Assembly: GCF_030548295.1 (NCBI RefSeq) | Contig: NZ_JAUOSB010000017.1 | Coordinates: forward strand, 1 to 54,829 | DNA: 54,829 nucleotides | Direction of reading: 5' to 3' | From: Wenyingzhuangia sp. 2_MG-2023 | GTDB taxonomy: Bacteria > Bacteroidota > Bacteroidia > Flavobacteriales > Flavobacteriaceae | Shown here: positions 8,511-18,225 of the stretch, in pieces | Position numbering within the stretch: position 1 is the first letter of the stretch | How the letters are laid out: every line of letters starts with the position of its first letter | Program-made: the position numbers and the translations under genes | The notes under the pieces: generated by a model | Seen by the model: only the letters and a program-made list of their open reading frames with translations | Told to the model about the DNA's origin: nothing | Database searches by the model: none

Positions 8511-9028
8511 TATGCCATTTTCTTTTTTCTTATAAAAAACTACAACACCAACAACAACGTAAAAAACATTGATTTTATAAGGAGGCTTATTTGTCAAATA
8601 AAAGAATCCTTTTTTCAAAATCTTCCCTAAATAAACATTGTACTATGTAAATAAAAAATAAATGCATTTTTTAAACAAAAATCACAAAACAACAAACATT
8701 TACAACTTAAAAACAACATTCTGTTACATAGATTATCTTTTACTATAGTTTTTAGTTATTGCTATTTTAAAAAAAGGCAACAAAAAACTATACTTCATCT
8801 TTTCACACATCCAAAACCTATTAAAAGTCAATTTAGTTTGTGTAAAAACACGTTAACGCATAACTCTTCAAAATTATAATTTGGCGTTGTCTTAATTAAG
8901 TAATAATTAAGTTTCTATTAAGTCATCTATTTATTAACCCCAAAAACATACAACATCAATTTAAAACATTACTTATTTATCTCAAAAAAACATCAAAAAC
9001 ATTAAACTAAATTTAAACATCCAAGAGT
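8511..9028 (+). other. Long non-coding leader upstream of the susC operon
   Basis: About 518 very AT-rich bases with no credible gene. It should hold the susC promoter. No exact TAnnTTTG was found; the nearest is TAATTTG near 8878. Just after it, the palindrome CTTAATTAAG and a second AATTAAG copy (about 8890-8911) could be an operator. Neither hybrid two-component, sigma/anti-sigma nor SusR-type regulator genes are adjacent. Confidence 0.5.
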
Positions 9029-12000
9029 ATGAAATTAAAAACAATAAGAATTTTGTTACTATTAATTGTAACAACAGTGCAATTCTCATTTGCACAGGAA
9101 AAAATCATGGGAGTCGTAACTGATGACTCTGGACCAATACCCGGAGCAACAATTACTATTAAAGGTACTTCAAAGTCTACAATAACAGATTTTGATGGTA
9201 ATTATTCCATTACTGCCAATCCAGGAGATATTCTTGCATTTAGTTATTTTGGAATGAAAACTGAAGAAAAAACGGTTGGAATAGATAAAACAATAAACGT
9301 AACCTTGTCCGAAGATGTAGAGTCTTTAAATGAAGTTGTAGTAACCGCAATGGGAATTTCCAAAAGAAAAAGAGCTGTTGGATACTCCATTGCAGAATTT
9401 AGTGGAGAAGACATCTCTAAAACACAAGCCATTAATCCTGTAACAGCTGTACAAGGTAAAGTAGCTGGTTTAGATATTTCCTCTCCTCCAACACCAGGAG
9501 GTACACAAAACGTAATTATTAGAGGGGTTTCTTCTTTTGGTAACGTACAACCCATGTATATAGTAGATGGAGTAGTACTTACTAACATACAAGAACGTGG
9601 TGGTAGTAGTTTAAACAACCAAGCAGACTTTGGTTCTGGATTAAATGCTGTTAACCCTGACGATATTGAAAACTTTACTATCTTAAAAGGTGCTGCTGCA
9701 ACTGCATTGTATGGTTCTAGAGCTGCTAACGGTGTTGTATTAATTACAACAAAAAGTGGTAAAGACGGTAAATTAAAAGTAAACTTTAACAGTTCTGTTT
9801 CTGTAAACGTAGTAGGCTTTTTACCCGAAAGACAATCTCAATTTGGTCAAGGTTGGAGTGGAGATCGTGCTTTAGACGAAAACGGAAACTGGGGTGCTGC
9901 ATATGATGGTGTGGACAGAGTTTGGGGTAATATTGTAGACAATAGTCAAAAAATTAAACCTTACGTATACTTAGAAAATAGTTTGAGAGATTTTTACGAC
10001 GTAGGAGAAAGTTATAAAAACTCTATCTCTTTATCTGGAGGAGATGAAAAGAACACTTACTTCTTATCCGCATCTCAAAACAGTGTAGATGGTGTGATAC
10101 CAACAGATAATGATTCTTATAAAAGATATACTTTATCTACCAAAGCATCTCACAAAACAAAAAAATTAAAATTAAGTTCAGCAATGAACTTTAGTAAGCA
10201 AACTATTAATGTTGTACCTTCAGGACAAGGGACATCTTTAAGTAGATCTTTAAATGAAATTGCTAATGATATATCTATTGTTGATTTAGAGGATTATAAT
10301 GATAAATTTAACAACTTAGACAACTACTTTACTCCTTACGGTGTTAATCCATACTATATTTTAAACAACAACACTGCAAGCCAAGATAAATATAAGTTCT
10401 ATGGTAAGTTTGAAGTTGAATATAACATACTAGACAACTTAAAATTGGATTACCGTTTTTCTGGAGATTATGAATCATCTACTGCTGAAGAAAAAACAGG
10501 AATTATTTCTTTTTCTGAAGACGCTATTAACGCAGGATCTAGTACTGCTACACCTGGAGCATATACACAAACAAAAAGAGAAAGAGTACAGTTAAGTCAC
10601 GATGCAATGTTATTATACAACCAAGACTTTACCAAAGATTTATCTTTCAGTGCTATTTTAGGTTTAAATGTTAACGAAAGATCTAACAATTGGTTAGAAG
10701 GTAATATTTCTTCTATTGATGTTCCTGGATTTTACGATTTAGGAAATACTTTAACTCCTGCAACAGCAGACCAAGACAGAGACAAAAGAAGATTAATTGG
10801 TACATATGCTAGTGTAGATTTAGGGTTTAAAGATTATTTATTCTTAAATGCTACTATCAGAAATGACTGGTCTTCTACGCTACCTAAAGAAAATAATTCA
10901 TATATGTATGGAGGAGTTACAGGTAGTTTTATCTTAAGTGAGTTATTAAAAAGCTTAGACTCTAAACCAGATTATTTAAGTTTCTCTAAATTTAGAGTAG
11001 CATACGGTTCTACAGGTAAAGATGCTGAACCTTATAAAGTTTATGACAGATATGTAGTAGGAACATCTGCTAATCCTGGTTTTCCAGATGTTGATGATTT
11101 AAGTTTTCCATTAGGAGGTGTTAATTCTTATACTGTATCAGATTTATTAGGAAACCAAGAATTAAAGCCAGAAATTACAAGAGAATTTGAAGTTGGTTTG
11201 GAAAACAGATTCTTTAGAAGTAGAATTGGTTTTGAATTGTCTTACTACAATAGATTTACAGAAGGTTTAATTGATACACTACCTATTGATTATTCATCTG
11301 GATATACTCAAGTTACTTCTAATTTAGGAGATGTTAGAAATAGTGGTATAGAATTAAACCTAAATTTTGTTCCAGTAAAAACCAAAGATTTTAGATGGGA
11401 TATGGACTGGGCATACACTAAAAACAAAAACAAAATTGAAAAATTAGATGTAAGCGAAATCTACTTATCAGGTTTTAGTACTGTTAGTATTTATGCTGTA
11501 GAAGGAATGGCAATAGGTCAATTTAAATCTACTAAACCAAAAACAGTTATTGTTGATGGTGTAGAAAGTATTGTTGTAGATGGAGCAGGTAATCCTCAAG
11601 CAACTACTGATGCTGAATTGTTAGGAAAAGACGTTAACGAAAAATTCCGTTTAGGTTTAACAAACTCTTTCACTTACAAAGGATTTAGCTTAGCAGGTAC
11701 ATTAGACTTAAGGTATGGTGGTTACATCTACTCTGGTACTAAAGATTACATGCACTGGACAGGTAGTTCTCCTGAAAGTGTTTTAAATGATAGAAATACA
11801 TTTATCATTCCTAACTCAGTAGTTGCAAATGCAGATGGTAGTTATTCTGAAAACTCTACACCAGTAGATCCTACAGCTTTACATACTTTTTATAGTACAG
11901 GTGGTATGGAAGGAGAATCTTATGCAGTAATCGATAAATCTTATTTAAAATTAAGAAATGTTACTTTAGGATATACAATTCCTAAATCATTCTGTGATAA

Positions 12001-12187
12001 AATCAATGTATCTAAAATTAACTTGTCATTAACAGCAACAAACTTCTTGTTATGGAAACACAAAGACAATCCTTATATAGATCCGGAGACTACTACTTTT
12101 GGTAACAATGTAGATGCAAAATTTGGAGAATACAACACTAATCCAACTCAACAAACATATACATTTGGAGTAAACATTCAATTATAA
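9029..12187 (+). CDS. SusC/RagA family TonB-linked outer membrane protein
   Basis: TonB-dependent outer-membrane transporter of 1052 residues that forms the barrel under a SusD lid. It begins with a signal peptide ending SFAQ, followed by a carboxypeptidase-regulatory-like domain (about 24-100: VVTDDSGPIPGATITIKGT, ITDFDGNYSI), then a plug domain with LNEVVVTAMGISKRKRAVGY, VRGVSSFGN-type sequence and LKGAAATALYGSRAANGVVLITTK. The rest is a 22-stranded barrel ending TYTFGVNIQL with the final aromatic pattern. It is first of a four-gene operon (gaps 12, 28 and 16 bases) with no glycosidase or sulfatase. Confidence 0.95.
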   Translation: MKLKTIRILLLLIVTTVQFSFAQEKIMGVVTDDSGPIPGATITIKGTSKSTITDFDGNYSITANPGDILAFSYFGMKTEEKTVGIDKTINVTLSEDVESLNEVVVTAMGISKRKRAVGYSIAEFSGEDISKTQAINPVTAVQGKVAGLDISSPPTPGGTQNVIIRGVSSFGNVQPMYIVDGVVLTNIQERGGSSLNNQADFGSGLNAVNPDDIENFTILKGAAATALYGSRAANGVVLITTKSGKDGKLKVNFNSSVSVNVVGFLPERQSQFGQGWSGDRALDENGNWGAAYDGVDRVWGNIVDNSQKIKPYVYLENSLRDFYDVGESYKNSISLSGGDEKNTYFLSASQNSVDGVIPTDNDSYKRYTLSTKASHKTKKLKLSSAMNFSKQTINVVPSGQGTSLSRSLNEIANDISIVDLEDYNDKFNNLDNYFTPYGVNPYYILNNNTASQDKYKFYGKFEVEYNILDNLKLDYRFSGDYESSTAEEKTGIISFSEDAINAGSSTATPGAYTQTKRERVQLSHDAMLLYNQDFTKDLSFSAILGLNVNERSNNWLEGNISSIDVPGFYDLGNTLTPATADQDRDKRRLIGTYASVDLGFKDYLFLNATIRNDWSSTLPKENNSYMYGGVTGSFILSELLKSLDSKPDYLSFSKFRVAYGSTGKDAEPYKVYDRYVVGTSANPGFPDVDDLSFPLGGVNSYTVSDLLGNQELKPEITREFEVGLENRFFRSRIGFELSYYNRFTEGLIDTLPIDYSSGYTQVTSNLGDVRNSGIELNLNFVPVKTKDFRWDMDWAYTKNKNKIEKLDVSEIYLSGFSTVSIYAVEGMAIGQFKSTKPKTVIVDGVESIVVDGAGNPQATTDAELLGKDVNEKFRLGLTNSFTYKGFSLAGTLDLRYGGYIYSGTKDYMHWTGSSPESVLNDRNTFIIPNSVVANADGSYSENSTPVDPTALHTFYSTGGMEGESYAVIDKSYLKLRNVTLGYTIPKSFCDKINVSKINLSLTATNFLLWKHKDNPYIDPETTTFGNNVDAKFGEYNTNPTQQTYTFGVNIQL

Positions 12188-12199
12188 AAACAACCTAAT

Positions 12200-13735
12200 A
12201 TGAAGAAACATATATTAAATATAACAACTGTTTTCCTATTGATTTTCGCATCGAGTTGTGATAATTATTTAGACGTAAACAACGACCCAAATGTTTTGGG
12301 AGACACTGATGAACCTAAAATTCTTTTACCAACTACAGAAGTAGGCTTAGCCAATACTTTAATGGGATGGGATTTAGGTTTTGCTGGAGGATATTGGTCA
12401 GAATACTGGACACAAAGCTATACAGCATCTCAATTTAAAGTTTTGTGTGAATATGAAGATGGTTCTGTTACAAGTTTTGAAAACGCTTATGAAGAATTAA
12501 CTTCTGGAGTATTAATAGATGCTAAAAGAATTAGTGAATTAGCAAGTGAAAATGGAGAAATAGGATATGCATACATCAGTGAAGCCATATCTATTTTTAC
12601 ATGGCAAGTAATGACAGATTTATGGGGTAATATTCCTTACACTGAAGCATTAAGTGGTAATGATGGTGTTAAATCTCCAAATTTTGATAATGCAGAAGAT
12701 ATTTATGCTGATTTAGAAGCTAGAATTGATGCTTTATTAGCTACGGATATTTCTACATTACCAGCAATAGATGTAGATTTTGATTTTATTTTTAATGGTG
12801 ATTTAGAAAAATGGGAACAGTTTGCAAACTCATTAAAATTAAAATTAATGATGAGACAATCTGAAACTTCTAATTTTGATATTAATGAAGTAATTACTTT
12901 TATTGAAAGTGCAACTTTTTTAACAGAATCTGCTAAAATTGAAGGTTCAGAATACTGGAATGATTCTCAAGAAGGAGGAAGACATCCAATGAGAGAATTT
13001 GAAGCAGGTGGTGCTGGGTTTTTATCTACAAATGTAATTGGTTGTAAAACTTTTATTGATTATTTAAATAAAAATGATGACCCTAGAATAGATGTTTTAT
13101 TTACAGCTACAGGAGACGATCATGAAGGTGCTTTCTTTGGAGATTTTGACTCAAAAGACGATTCTGATGCAGATGGAACAGATGATGAAGATGAAGATTA
13201 TAGTGAAGCTCTATTTGCTGGAGATACTGACATAGTAATAATATCTTCTTGGGAAGTTAACTTTTTTATAGCCGAAGCTTATGCTAGAAATGGAGATCCT
13301 AACACTGCCAAAACATACTACGATTTAGGAGTAACTGCCTCTTTAGCACAAAATGACATCGTTGATACTTCTATTGTCACTACAGGTTATGCTACATGGG
13401 TTACCGGTACTCAAGAAGAAAACATCAAACAAATTGCTATGCAAAAATGGGTAGCCAATGCTAACTATCAACATATAGAATCATTTATTGATAGAAACAG
13501 AACTAAGTACCCAGCTGTCTCAGAAATCGATATCAAAGCAGACAGACAAGCTGCTGATCAAAACTTTCCGTTAGGTGACCTTACCATTTCTGTAAACGGT
13601 AGAGAAAAAACTAACGGTTACTTACCAGTCTCTCCTATTTACCCAACAGATGTTTTAAACAGAAATATTAATTCTCCAGGACAAAAAACTAATTTATTAG
13701 AGAAAATTTGGTGGGATCAAAAAACAGGTAAATAA
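12200..13735 (+). CDS. SusD/RagB-like surface lipoprotein (SusD-like 2 type)
   Basis: Surface lid lipoprotein that captures substrate for the SusC barrel. The lipobox is FASSC followed by DNYLDVNNDPN, a signature of the SusD_2 subgroup. TPR-like helical content is seen throughout, including WQVMTDLWGNIPYTEAL and WEVNFFIAEAYARNGD. Length of 511 residues is normal. Around residues 315-335 there is a very acidic run (DSDADGTDDEDED flanked by more D and E) that looks like a calcium-binding loop of the thrombospondin-3 or EF-hand kind and is unusual here. The SusD_2 subgroup includes lids of peptide importers, so the substrate may be peptide rather than glycan. Confidence 0.93.
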   Translation: MKKHILNITTVFLLIFASSCDNYLDVNNDPNVLGDTDEPKILLPTTEVGLANTLMGWDLGFAGGYWSEYWTQSYTASQFKVLCEYEDGSVTSFENAYEELTSGVLIDAKRISELASENGEIGYAYISEAISIFTWQVMTDLWGNIPYTEALSGNDGVKSPNFDNAEDIYADLEARIDALLATDISTLPAIDVDFDFIFNGDLEKWEQFANSLKLKLMMRQSETSNFDINEVITFIESATFLTESAKIEGSEYWNDSQEGGRHPMREFEAGGAGFLSTNVIGCKTFIDYLNKNDDPRIDVLFTATGDDHEGAFFGDFDSKDDSDADGTDDEDEDYSEALFAGDTDIVIISSWEVNFFIAEAYARNGDPNTAKTYYDLGVTASLAQNDIVDTSIVTTGYATWVTGTQEENIKQIAMQKWVANANYQHIESFIDRNRTKYPAVSEIDIKADRQAADQNFPLGDLTISVNGREKTNGYLPVSPIYPTDVLNRNINSPGQKTNLLEKIWWDQKTGK

Positions 13736-13763
13736 TTAGTTAGAACCTTAAAAACGTAAAAAA

Positions 13764-14435
13764 ATGAAAAAAATTATAAATTATATAATTCCCATGATCA
13801 CAGTACTTTTTCTAAGTTCATGTGAGCAAGATTTAGATACAGAGGATATCTCTAGAATTACCTATTACAATGAAATAGAATTAGTAGGAGATGAAATCTA
13901 CGTAATTGAGCAAGGTTCAACATATGTAGAACCAGGAGCAATTGCTTTCGAAGATGAAGCAGATGTAACTGAAAACATTATTATTTCAGGGGATGTTGAT
14001 ACATCAACCCCAGGGCATTATCTTGTTAGTTACAATATTGTAAATGTTGATGGTTTTGCAAAAACTATTACTAGAAATGTATTTGTATTACCTACAGATA
14101 GAAAAATATCTGACGAGTATAGTGGTAGTTACACTGGTGAAAATTCTGCTGGATCTTTTACAGAAGCCTGTACAATATCTCATTTAGGAGATGGATTGTA
14201 TTATTGTGATGATTTGATAGGAGGTAGATATAATATTGGTTATGATTACGGAGCTGCTTATAAAATACCTGGATACTTTTATATTACATCTGATGGTACT
14301 AGCTATGAAGCCTTACTAACAAGCTCTCCTTGGGGTCCATGGGGTGTTATCGATCCAATACTAGACGGTACTAAATTTAGCCATTATATGCAAAGTGGTA
14401 CTTTTCAAACACCTAGTACTTTAATAAAAGAATAA
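13764..14435 (+). CDS. Ig-like (DUF5011-type) lipoprotein of the SusCD operon
   Basis: Lipoprotein of 223 residues with lipobox FLSSC followed by EQDLDTED, whose acidic residues after the cysteine resemble a Bacteroidota surface-export signal. Residues about 38-110 form an immunoglobulin-like domain of the DUF5011 type (VIEQGSTYVEPGAIAFED, STPGHYLVSYNIVNVDGF). The remainder is a beta-rich domain with SGSYTGENSAG and YITSDGTSYEA, matching the general form of the BT_2262 family. It probably sits on the SusCD complex as an accessory subunit. Confidence 0.82.
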   Translation: MKKIINYIIPMITVLFLSSCEQDLDTEDISRITYYNEIELVGDEIYVIEQGSTYVEPGAIAFEDEADVTENIIISGDVDTSTPGHYLVSYNIVNVDGFAKTITRNVFVLPTDRKISDEYSGSYTGENSAGSFTEACTISHLGDGLYYCDDLIGGRYNIGYDYGAAYKIPGYFYITSDGTSYEALLTSSPWGPWGVIDPILDGTKFSHYMQSGTFQTPSTLIKE

Positions 14436-14451
14436 CTCAAATATAATAAAT

Positions 14452-15135
14452 ATGAAAAAAATTAATATTAAAAAATTATTAGGGTTGTTTACAATGGCAA
14501 CCATTATGTCTCTTACATCTTGTAGTGAAGATGTAGATGTTTGGGATAGTGAAACTTTAGACTATTCTGGTACTTATTTCTTTGAACTATATGACGAAGA
14601 CATGACCACTAAATACGAAAGCTATGACCATAGCGTTCAGTTAATGATTTACAATACTGCCGATAATATAGAAAACACTGTTTGGTTAGACGATGCAGAA
14701 TCAATGTTTCCTTTAAAAAGTAAATTTTCATTTGCAGGTACTTCTGAATCATTTATGAGTGAAAATACAGATTTTGATGATTTAGATAATGATGTGCTAG
14801 CGATAGCAGCTCCTGAATCAAAACCTACAGGGTTAGGAGAAGAAATAACTGAAGAAAGATATAATATCAGAAACTTAGTTTTAGATGGTAAAATATTACC
14901 GAATGCAGGTACAACAGTAAGTGGTAATCCTGTAGACAGTATTTATATTAAAATTAAATTATTAAGTGGTAATGTTAAATTTACAAGCTACGAAGTAGAT
15001 GAATCTTTAAGAGCCAACCCTGAAGTTGCTGAGTATGATTGGGAATATGATAGTGCTACTTACGATGACACATTAGATGAAACTTACGTAATTTCTGGTC
15101 ACAGAAAAACTGGTTTTGAAGAAGATGATCATTAA
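14452..15135 (+). CDS. BT_2261-like (Lipid_bd type) surface lipoprotein
   Basis: Lipoprotein of 227 residues. The lipobox LTSC is followed by SEDVDVWDSE, a good match to the S-(D/E)-rich surface-export signal of Flavobacteria. The body (SGTYFFELYDEDMTTKYESY, LMIYNTADNIENTVWLDD) is beta-rich and resembles the putative lipid-binding family found as the last gene of BT_2264-2261-like operons. It probably completes a four-subunit outer-membrane importer. A terminator follows. Confidence 0.78.
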   Translation: MKKINIKKLLGLFTMATIMSLTSCSEDVDVWDSETLDYSGTYFFELYDEDMTTKYESYDHSVQLMIYNTADNIENTVWLDDAESMFPLKSKFSFAGTSESFMSENTDFDDLDNDVLAIAAPESKPTGLGEEITEERYNIRNLVLDGKILPNAGTTVSGNPVDSIYIKIKLLSGNVKFTSYEVDESLRANPEVAEYDWEYDSATYDDTLDETYVISGHRKTGFEEDDH

Positions 15136-15171
15136 TAAAAAAGGATAGTATTTTGTAATAAGTTTATTTAT

Positions 15172-15209
15172 AAGGTTCGCTTTCTCATTAGAGTTAGCGG
15201 ACCTTTTTT
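15172..15209 (+). terminator. Intrinsic terminator after the SusCD operon
   Basis: Stem AAGGTTCGCT with AGCGGACCTT (one wobble) around a 16-base loop, followed by six T residues. It closes the four-gene operon. Confidence 0.85.
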
Positions 15210-15493
15210 ATGAAATTTAATACAAGTACACCTCTACAATCTTATTGTAAAATTCCCATAATTTTATCTTGATATCTGCTTGTATAATTGTTACAGCTAC
15301 AGTAATACTATCTGAGATATTTGCAAAACAGTAGAAAGGGAAATTAAATATACTAAAAACGGAAAGTGATTATCTAGCTCTAATAAAAAGTAGAACATTC
15401 TAAGGCTAACCTAAGAAAGCTTAATAGTTTAACAAATGTGTTGTAACAGTAGTAGTATTCGTAAACTTATATCAGAGAAAAGTTAATTTAGAT
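15210..15493. other. Intergenic stretch, nothing recognised
   Basis: About 280 AT-rich bases between two convergent operons. There is no open frame of note, no repeat shared with the accessory block and no tRNA-like fold. Confidence 0.6.
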
Positions 15494-15521
15494 AACTCTT
15501 AGAAAATTGTTAGAGTTTTTT
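15494..15521 (+). terminator. Possible terminator between convergent operons
   Basis: Stem AACTCT with AGAGTT followed by six T residues in the plus direction; the T run reaches the stop codon of the TauE/SafE-like gene. In the minus direction there is no T tract. It has no obvious plus-strand gene to serve. Confidence 0.4.
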
Positions 15522-16221
15522 AATGACAACCTACAGGAACCAAATGTATTTGCAAACTCAAGTCTGAAGGAGATACAAAAGCAATTCCTAAGCCCAAACC
15601 CCGTAAAACAAACATAACTCCAACAACCAACAACATTACAGGAACTGCTTTGTTAAAAACCGCTTTGAATTTAGCTGTGCTGATTAATTTGATTCCCATA
15701 AACAAAAACATTAATGGCAATGTACCCAAACCAAAAATAAACAAATACAAGCCTCCCTCCCATGCTGTTCCTAAAGCAATGGCTCCTATTAATGCCACGT
15801 ATAAAGTTCCACATGGCAACAAACCATTGAGCATTCCCAAACTAAAAAAATTTAGTAAAGATTTAGATTTTGCCAATCTTTGGTAACCATTCTTAAACAA
15901 ACTCAATACTTTAAATGTAGATTTTTGTTCCAAATAGCGTAAAACCTTTTTTTGAAATAAAGCAATAACAATCAATATAGCACCTGCTACAATAGACAAT
16001 GTTTGTTGCAATCCTGCCAACACAAATGCTCTTCCAAACAAACCAAACACAACTCCAATAGTTGCATAAGTAAACAACCTTCCCAAATGATAGGCAGAAA
16101 TTTTAAACCATTTTTCACGAGCAGTTCCCTTGTGTACTGGCAAAGCAAAAGCAATGGGTCCGCACATACCAACGCAGTGCAGACTACTTAACAAACCAAA
16201 AATAAAAGCGGAAGCAAACAT
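15520..16221 (-). CDS. TauE/SafE-like (UreH domain) membrane protein of the cbb3 operon
   Basis: Polytopic inner-membrane protein of 233 residues with about six hydrophobic segments. The first helix carries HCVGMCGP, the CxxxC motif found in this family next to cbb3 genes. Homologues at this position are annotated as sulfite exporter TauE/SafE family; a part in copper or metal handling for cbb3 assembly is often suggested, but the substrate is not established. Its ATG overlaps the ccoH-like stop by one base, so translation is coupled. Confidence 0.85.
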   Translation of the reverse strand: MFASAFIFGLLSSLHCVGMCGPIAFALPVHKGTAREKWFKISAYHLGRLFTYATIGVVFGLFGRAFVLAGLQQTLSIVAGAILIVIALFQKKVLRYLEQKSTFKVLSLFKNGYQRLAKSKSLLNFFSLGMLNGLLPCGTLYVALIGAIALGTAWEGGLYLFIFGLGTLPLMFLFMGIKLISTAKFKAVFNKAVPVMLLVVGVMFVLRGLGLGIAFVSPSDLSLQIHLVPVGCH

Positions 16222-16667
16222 TAAAAATAAAATTGTTCTTTTTGATAATAAGTCTTTTTAGGCTCTTTTGCATAATGCCAGGTAATAACAGCATTCCACC
16301 TCCCTTTGACCAATTCATTATCCGTTATTTTAATCTCATCGTTGTAAATTGCTTTGACAAAATCTAATTTGTCGTTAGAAGGTCTATAAAACTGAATTTC
16401 ACCAACAATTCCATCCTCATTTAAATTCGGAATTTTTACAGTCAATACATCATTCACTAATTCAAAAATTACTTTTTGAGACAAATCTTTTGCATTGATA
16501 GATTGATTGATGGTGCTCTGAAAATTCAACTCCTCTTGGTAATATTCTTCAGAAACCAAATTGTAATCGTATTCTTTTTGCGTAAACGTTTTAACTACAA
16601 AATACAGTATAAATGTTATAAAAGCGACAAATGTAATGACGATACTTGTTCCCCAATTGATTTTCAT
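16221..16667 (-). CDS. ccoH: FixH/CcoH family cbb3 oxidase assembly protein
   Basis: Protein of 148 residues with one N-terminal membrane helix (about 8-28) and a periplasmic beta-rich domain (VKIPNLNEDGIVGEIQFYRPS), the layout of FixH/CcoH. In this family it stabilises the assembling cbb3 oxidase. It follows ccoG after a 120-base gap and is translationally coupled to the TauE/SafE-like gene. Confidence 0.85.
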   Translation of the reverse strand: MKINWGTSIVITFVAFITFILYFVVKTFTQKEYDYNLVSEEYYQEELNFQSTINQSINAKDLSQKVIFELVNDVLTVKIPNLNEDGIVGEIQFYRPSNDKLDFVKAIYNDEIKITDNELVKGRWNAVITWHYAKEPKKTYYQKEQFYF

Positions 16668-16787
16668 ATTCTTGTTTCTTTAGACTTTTGCAACTGACGG
16701 TTGTCTATGCAGATTTAATTATTTTTTGGTAACTAGTTTAAATAGAGAGTACTTAAAGATACAATCTCCCTAACACAAAAACATAGA

Positions 16788-18215
16788 TTACCATTTATTT
16801 TTAGGGCTTAAAAAATGTGTTTTAGTACTTGTAATTTCTTTATCACTCTGGTAAATTCCAAGTTCAACCGTTTCATTACTGTCCGTCAAATCTGACTCTG
16901 GAATTTCTATAAATACCGTTCCTTCGTAAATTGCTTGTTCTTTTAATAGCAAATGATCTGTTCCTACCAATTTTACTTTTCCATTAGGATGAGACAACAA
17001 CTGAAAGGATAATGAATCTATTTCTTCACTAGTTTTGTTCACCAATTTGTAGGTGTACACATTGCTAATCACTCTATTTTCCTTTACCTGATACAATTCC
17101 CCTGGCACTCTAAAAAAGTTAGCCTGTACATGACTTCTCACCGTTAATAAACTTATCAAAACAACAACCAATACAGTTAAAATAGCAGTGTAAGCTTTAA
17201 TTCTAACAGTAAATTCAAAAGGTTCGTTTTTCTCAATATTTTCTTCTGAAGCATAACGAATCAGTCCTTGAGGTTGGTTTGTTTTGAGCATCATAAAATC
17301 ACAAGCATCCATACAAGCGGTACAGTTTACACACTCCAACTGCGTTCCATTTCTAATGTCAATTCCTGTTGGACAAACTTCTACACACTGATCACAATCA
17401 ATACAATTTCCTTTTCCTACATCTTCTCTATTTTCATTTTTTCTGAACTTTGCTCTTCCTTTTTTTCCTTCTCCTCTAATGTAATCGTAAGCTACAATAA
17501 TAGATTTATTGTCTAACAAAACTCCTTGTAAACGTCCGTAAGGACAAGCAATAATACATACTTGTTCTCTAAACCACGAAAAAATAAAGTAAAATACTCC
17601 AGTAAAAATCCAAATACTAACAAAACCACCTATGTGTTCGGACACTGGTTCTGTGATGATTTTTAACAAACGATCACTACTAATAATATAAGCCAAAAAC
17701 ACATTAGAAATCACAAAAGAAATGAGCAAATACAATGCGTGCTTAAAAACTCTTTTCTTTATTTTTTCAGCATTCCAATCTTGTTTTGCCAACCTTATTT
17801 GTGCTCCTTTATCTCCTTCTATCCAATAATCTATTTTGCGAAACACCATTTCTAAAAAAATAGTTTGAGGACAAATCCATCCGCAAAAAACACGTCCATA
17901 AATCACTGTAAATAAAATGATAAATACCACACCGACCAACATAGACAGTACTAACAAATAAAAATCTTGTGGCCAAAAAGGGAATCCTAAAATGTGAAAC
18001 TTTCTTTCTACAACATTGAACAAAAAAAGCTGATTCCCATTGATTTTTAAAAATGGAGCAGACAATAAAAATGCCAACAAAGCCATACTAACCCACGTTC
18101 TATATCTGTAAAACCTCCCCTTTGGTTTTTTAGGATATATCCACGAACGCTTTCCTTTCTCATCTATTGTTGAAATAGAATCTCTAAAGACTTCTTTATT
18201 ATCTGCATCCATCAT
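16788..18215 (-). CDS. ccoG: Cytochrome c oxidase accessory protein CcoG (FixG)
   Basis: Membrane-bound 2[4Fe-4S] protein of 475 residues; CcoG homologues reduce copper for cbb3 biogenesis. There are about five membrane helices, with CGWICPQTIF and CIIACPYGRLQ between them. Two ferredoxin-type clusters follow (CIDCDQCVEVCP and CVNCTACMDACD). The C-terminal third is the periplasmic Ig-like FixG domain. It starts 10 bases after the ccoP stop. Length is normal. Confidence 0.95.
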   Translation of the reverse strand: MMDADNKEVFRDSISTIDEKGKRSWIYPKKPKGRFYRYRTWVSMALLAFLLSAPFLKINGNQLFLFNVVERKFHILGFPFWPQDFYLLVLSMLVGVVFIILFTVIYGRVFCGWICPQTIFLEMVFRKIDYWIEGDKGAQIRLAKQDWNAEKIKKRVFKHALYLLISFVISNVFLAYIISSDRLLKIITEPVSEHIGGFVSIWIFTGVFYFIFSWFREQVCIIACPYGRLQGVLLDNKSIIVAYDYIRGEGKKGRAKFRKNENREDVGKGNCIDCDQCVEVCPTGIDIRNGTQLECVNCTACMDACDFMMLKTNQPQGLIRYASEENIEKNEPFEFTVRIKAYTAILTVLVVVLISLLTVRSHVQANFFRVPGELYQVKENRVISNVYTYKLVNKTSEEIDSLSFQLLSHPNGKVKLVGTDHLLLKEQAIYEGTVFIEIPESDLTDSNETVELGIYQSDKEITSTKTHFLSPKNKW

Positions 18216-18225
18216 AACAAAACAA

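Noticed and set aside
8813-8827. 15-base match AAAACCTATTAAAAG shared with 21726-21740
   Set aside because: Similarity stops at both edges and the sequence is AT-rich, so chance is the better explanation in a low-GC window.
9244-9618. Open frame of 124 codons on the minus strand
   Set aside because: It is antisense to the conserved plug domain of SusC.
9029-13735. SusC/SusD as the importer of the sulfatase cluster
   Set aside because: It is 27 kb away, has its own terminators and belongs to the peptide-type operon layout; no sequence evidence links it to the sulfatase genes.
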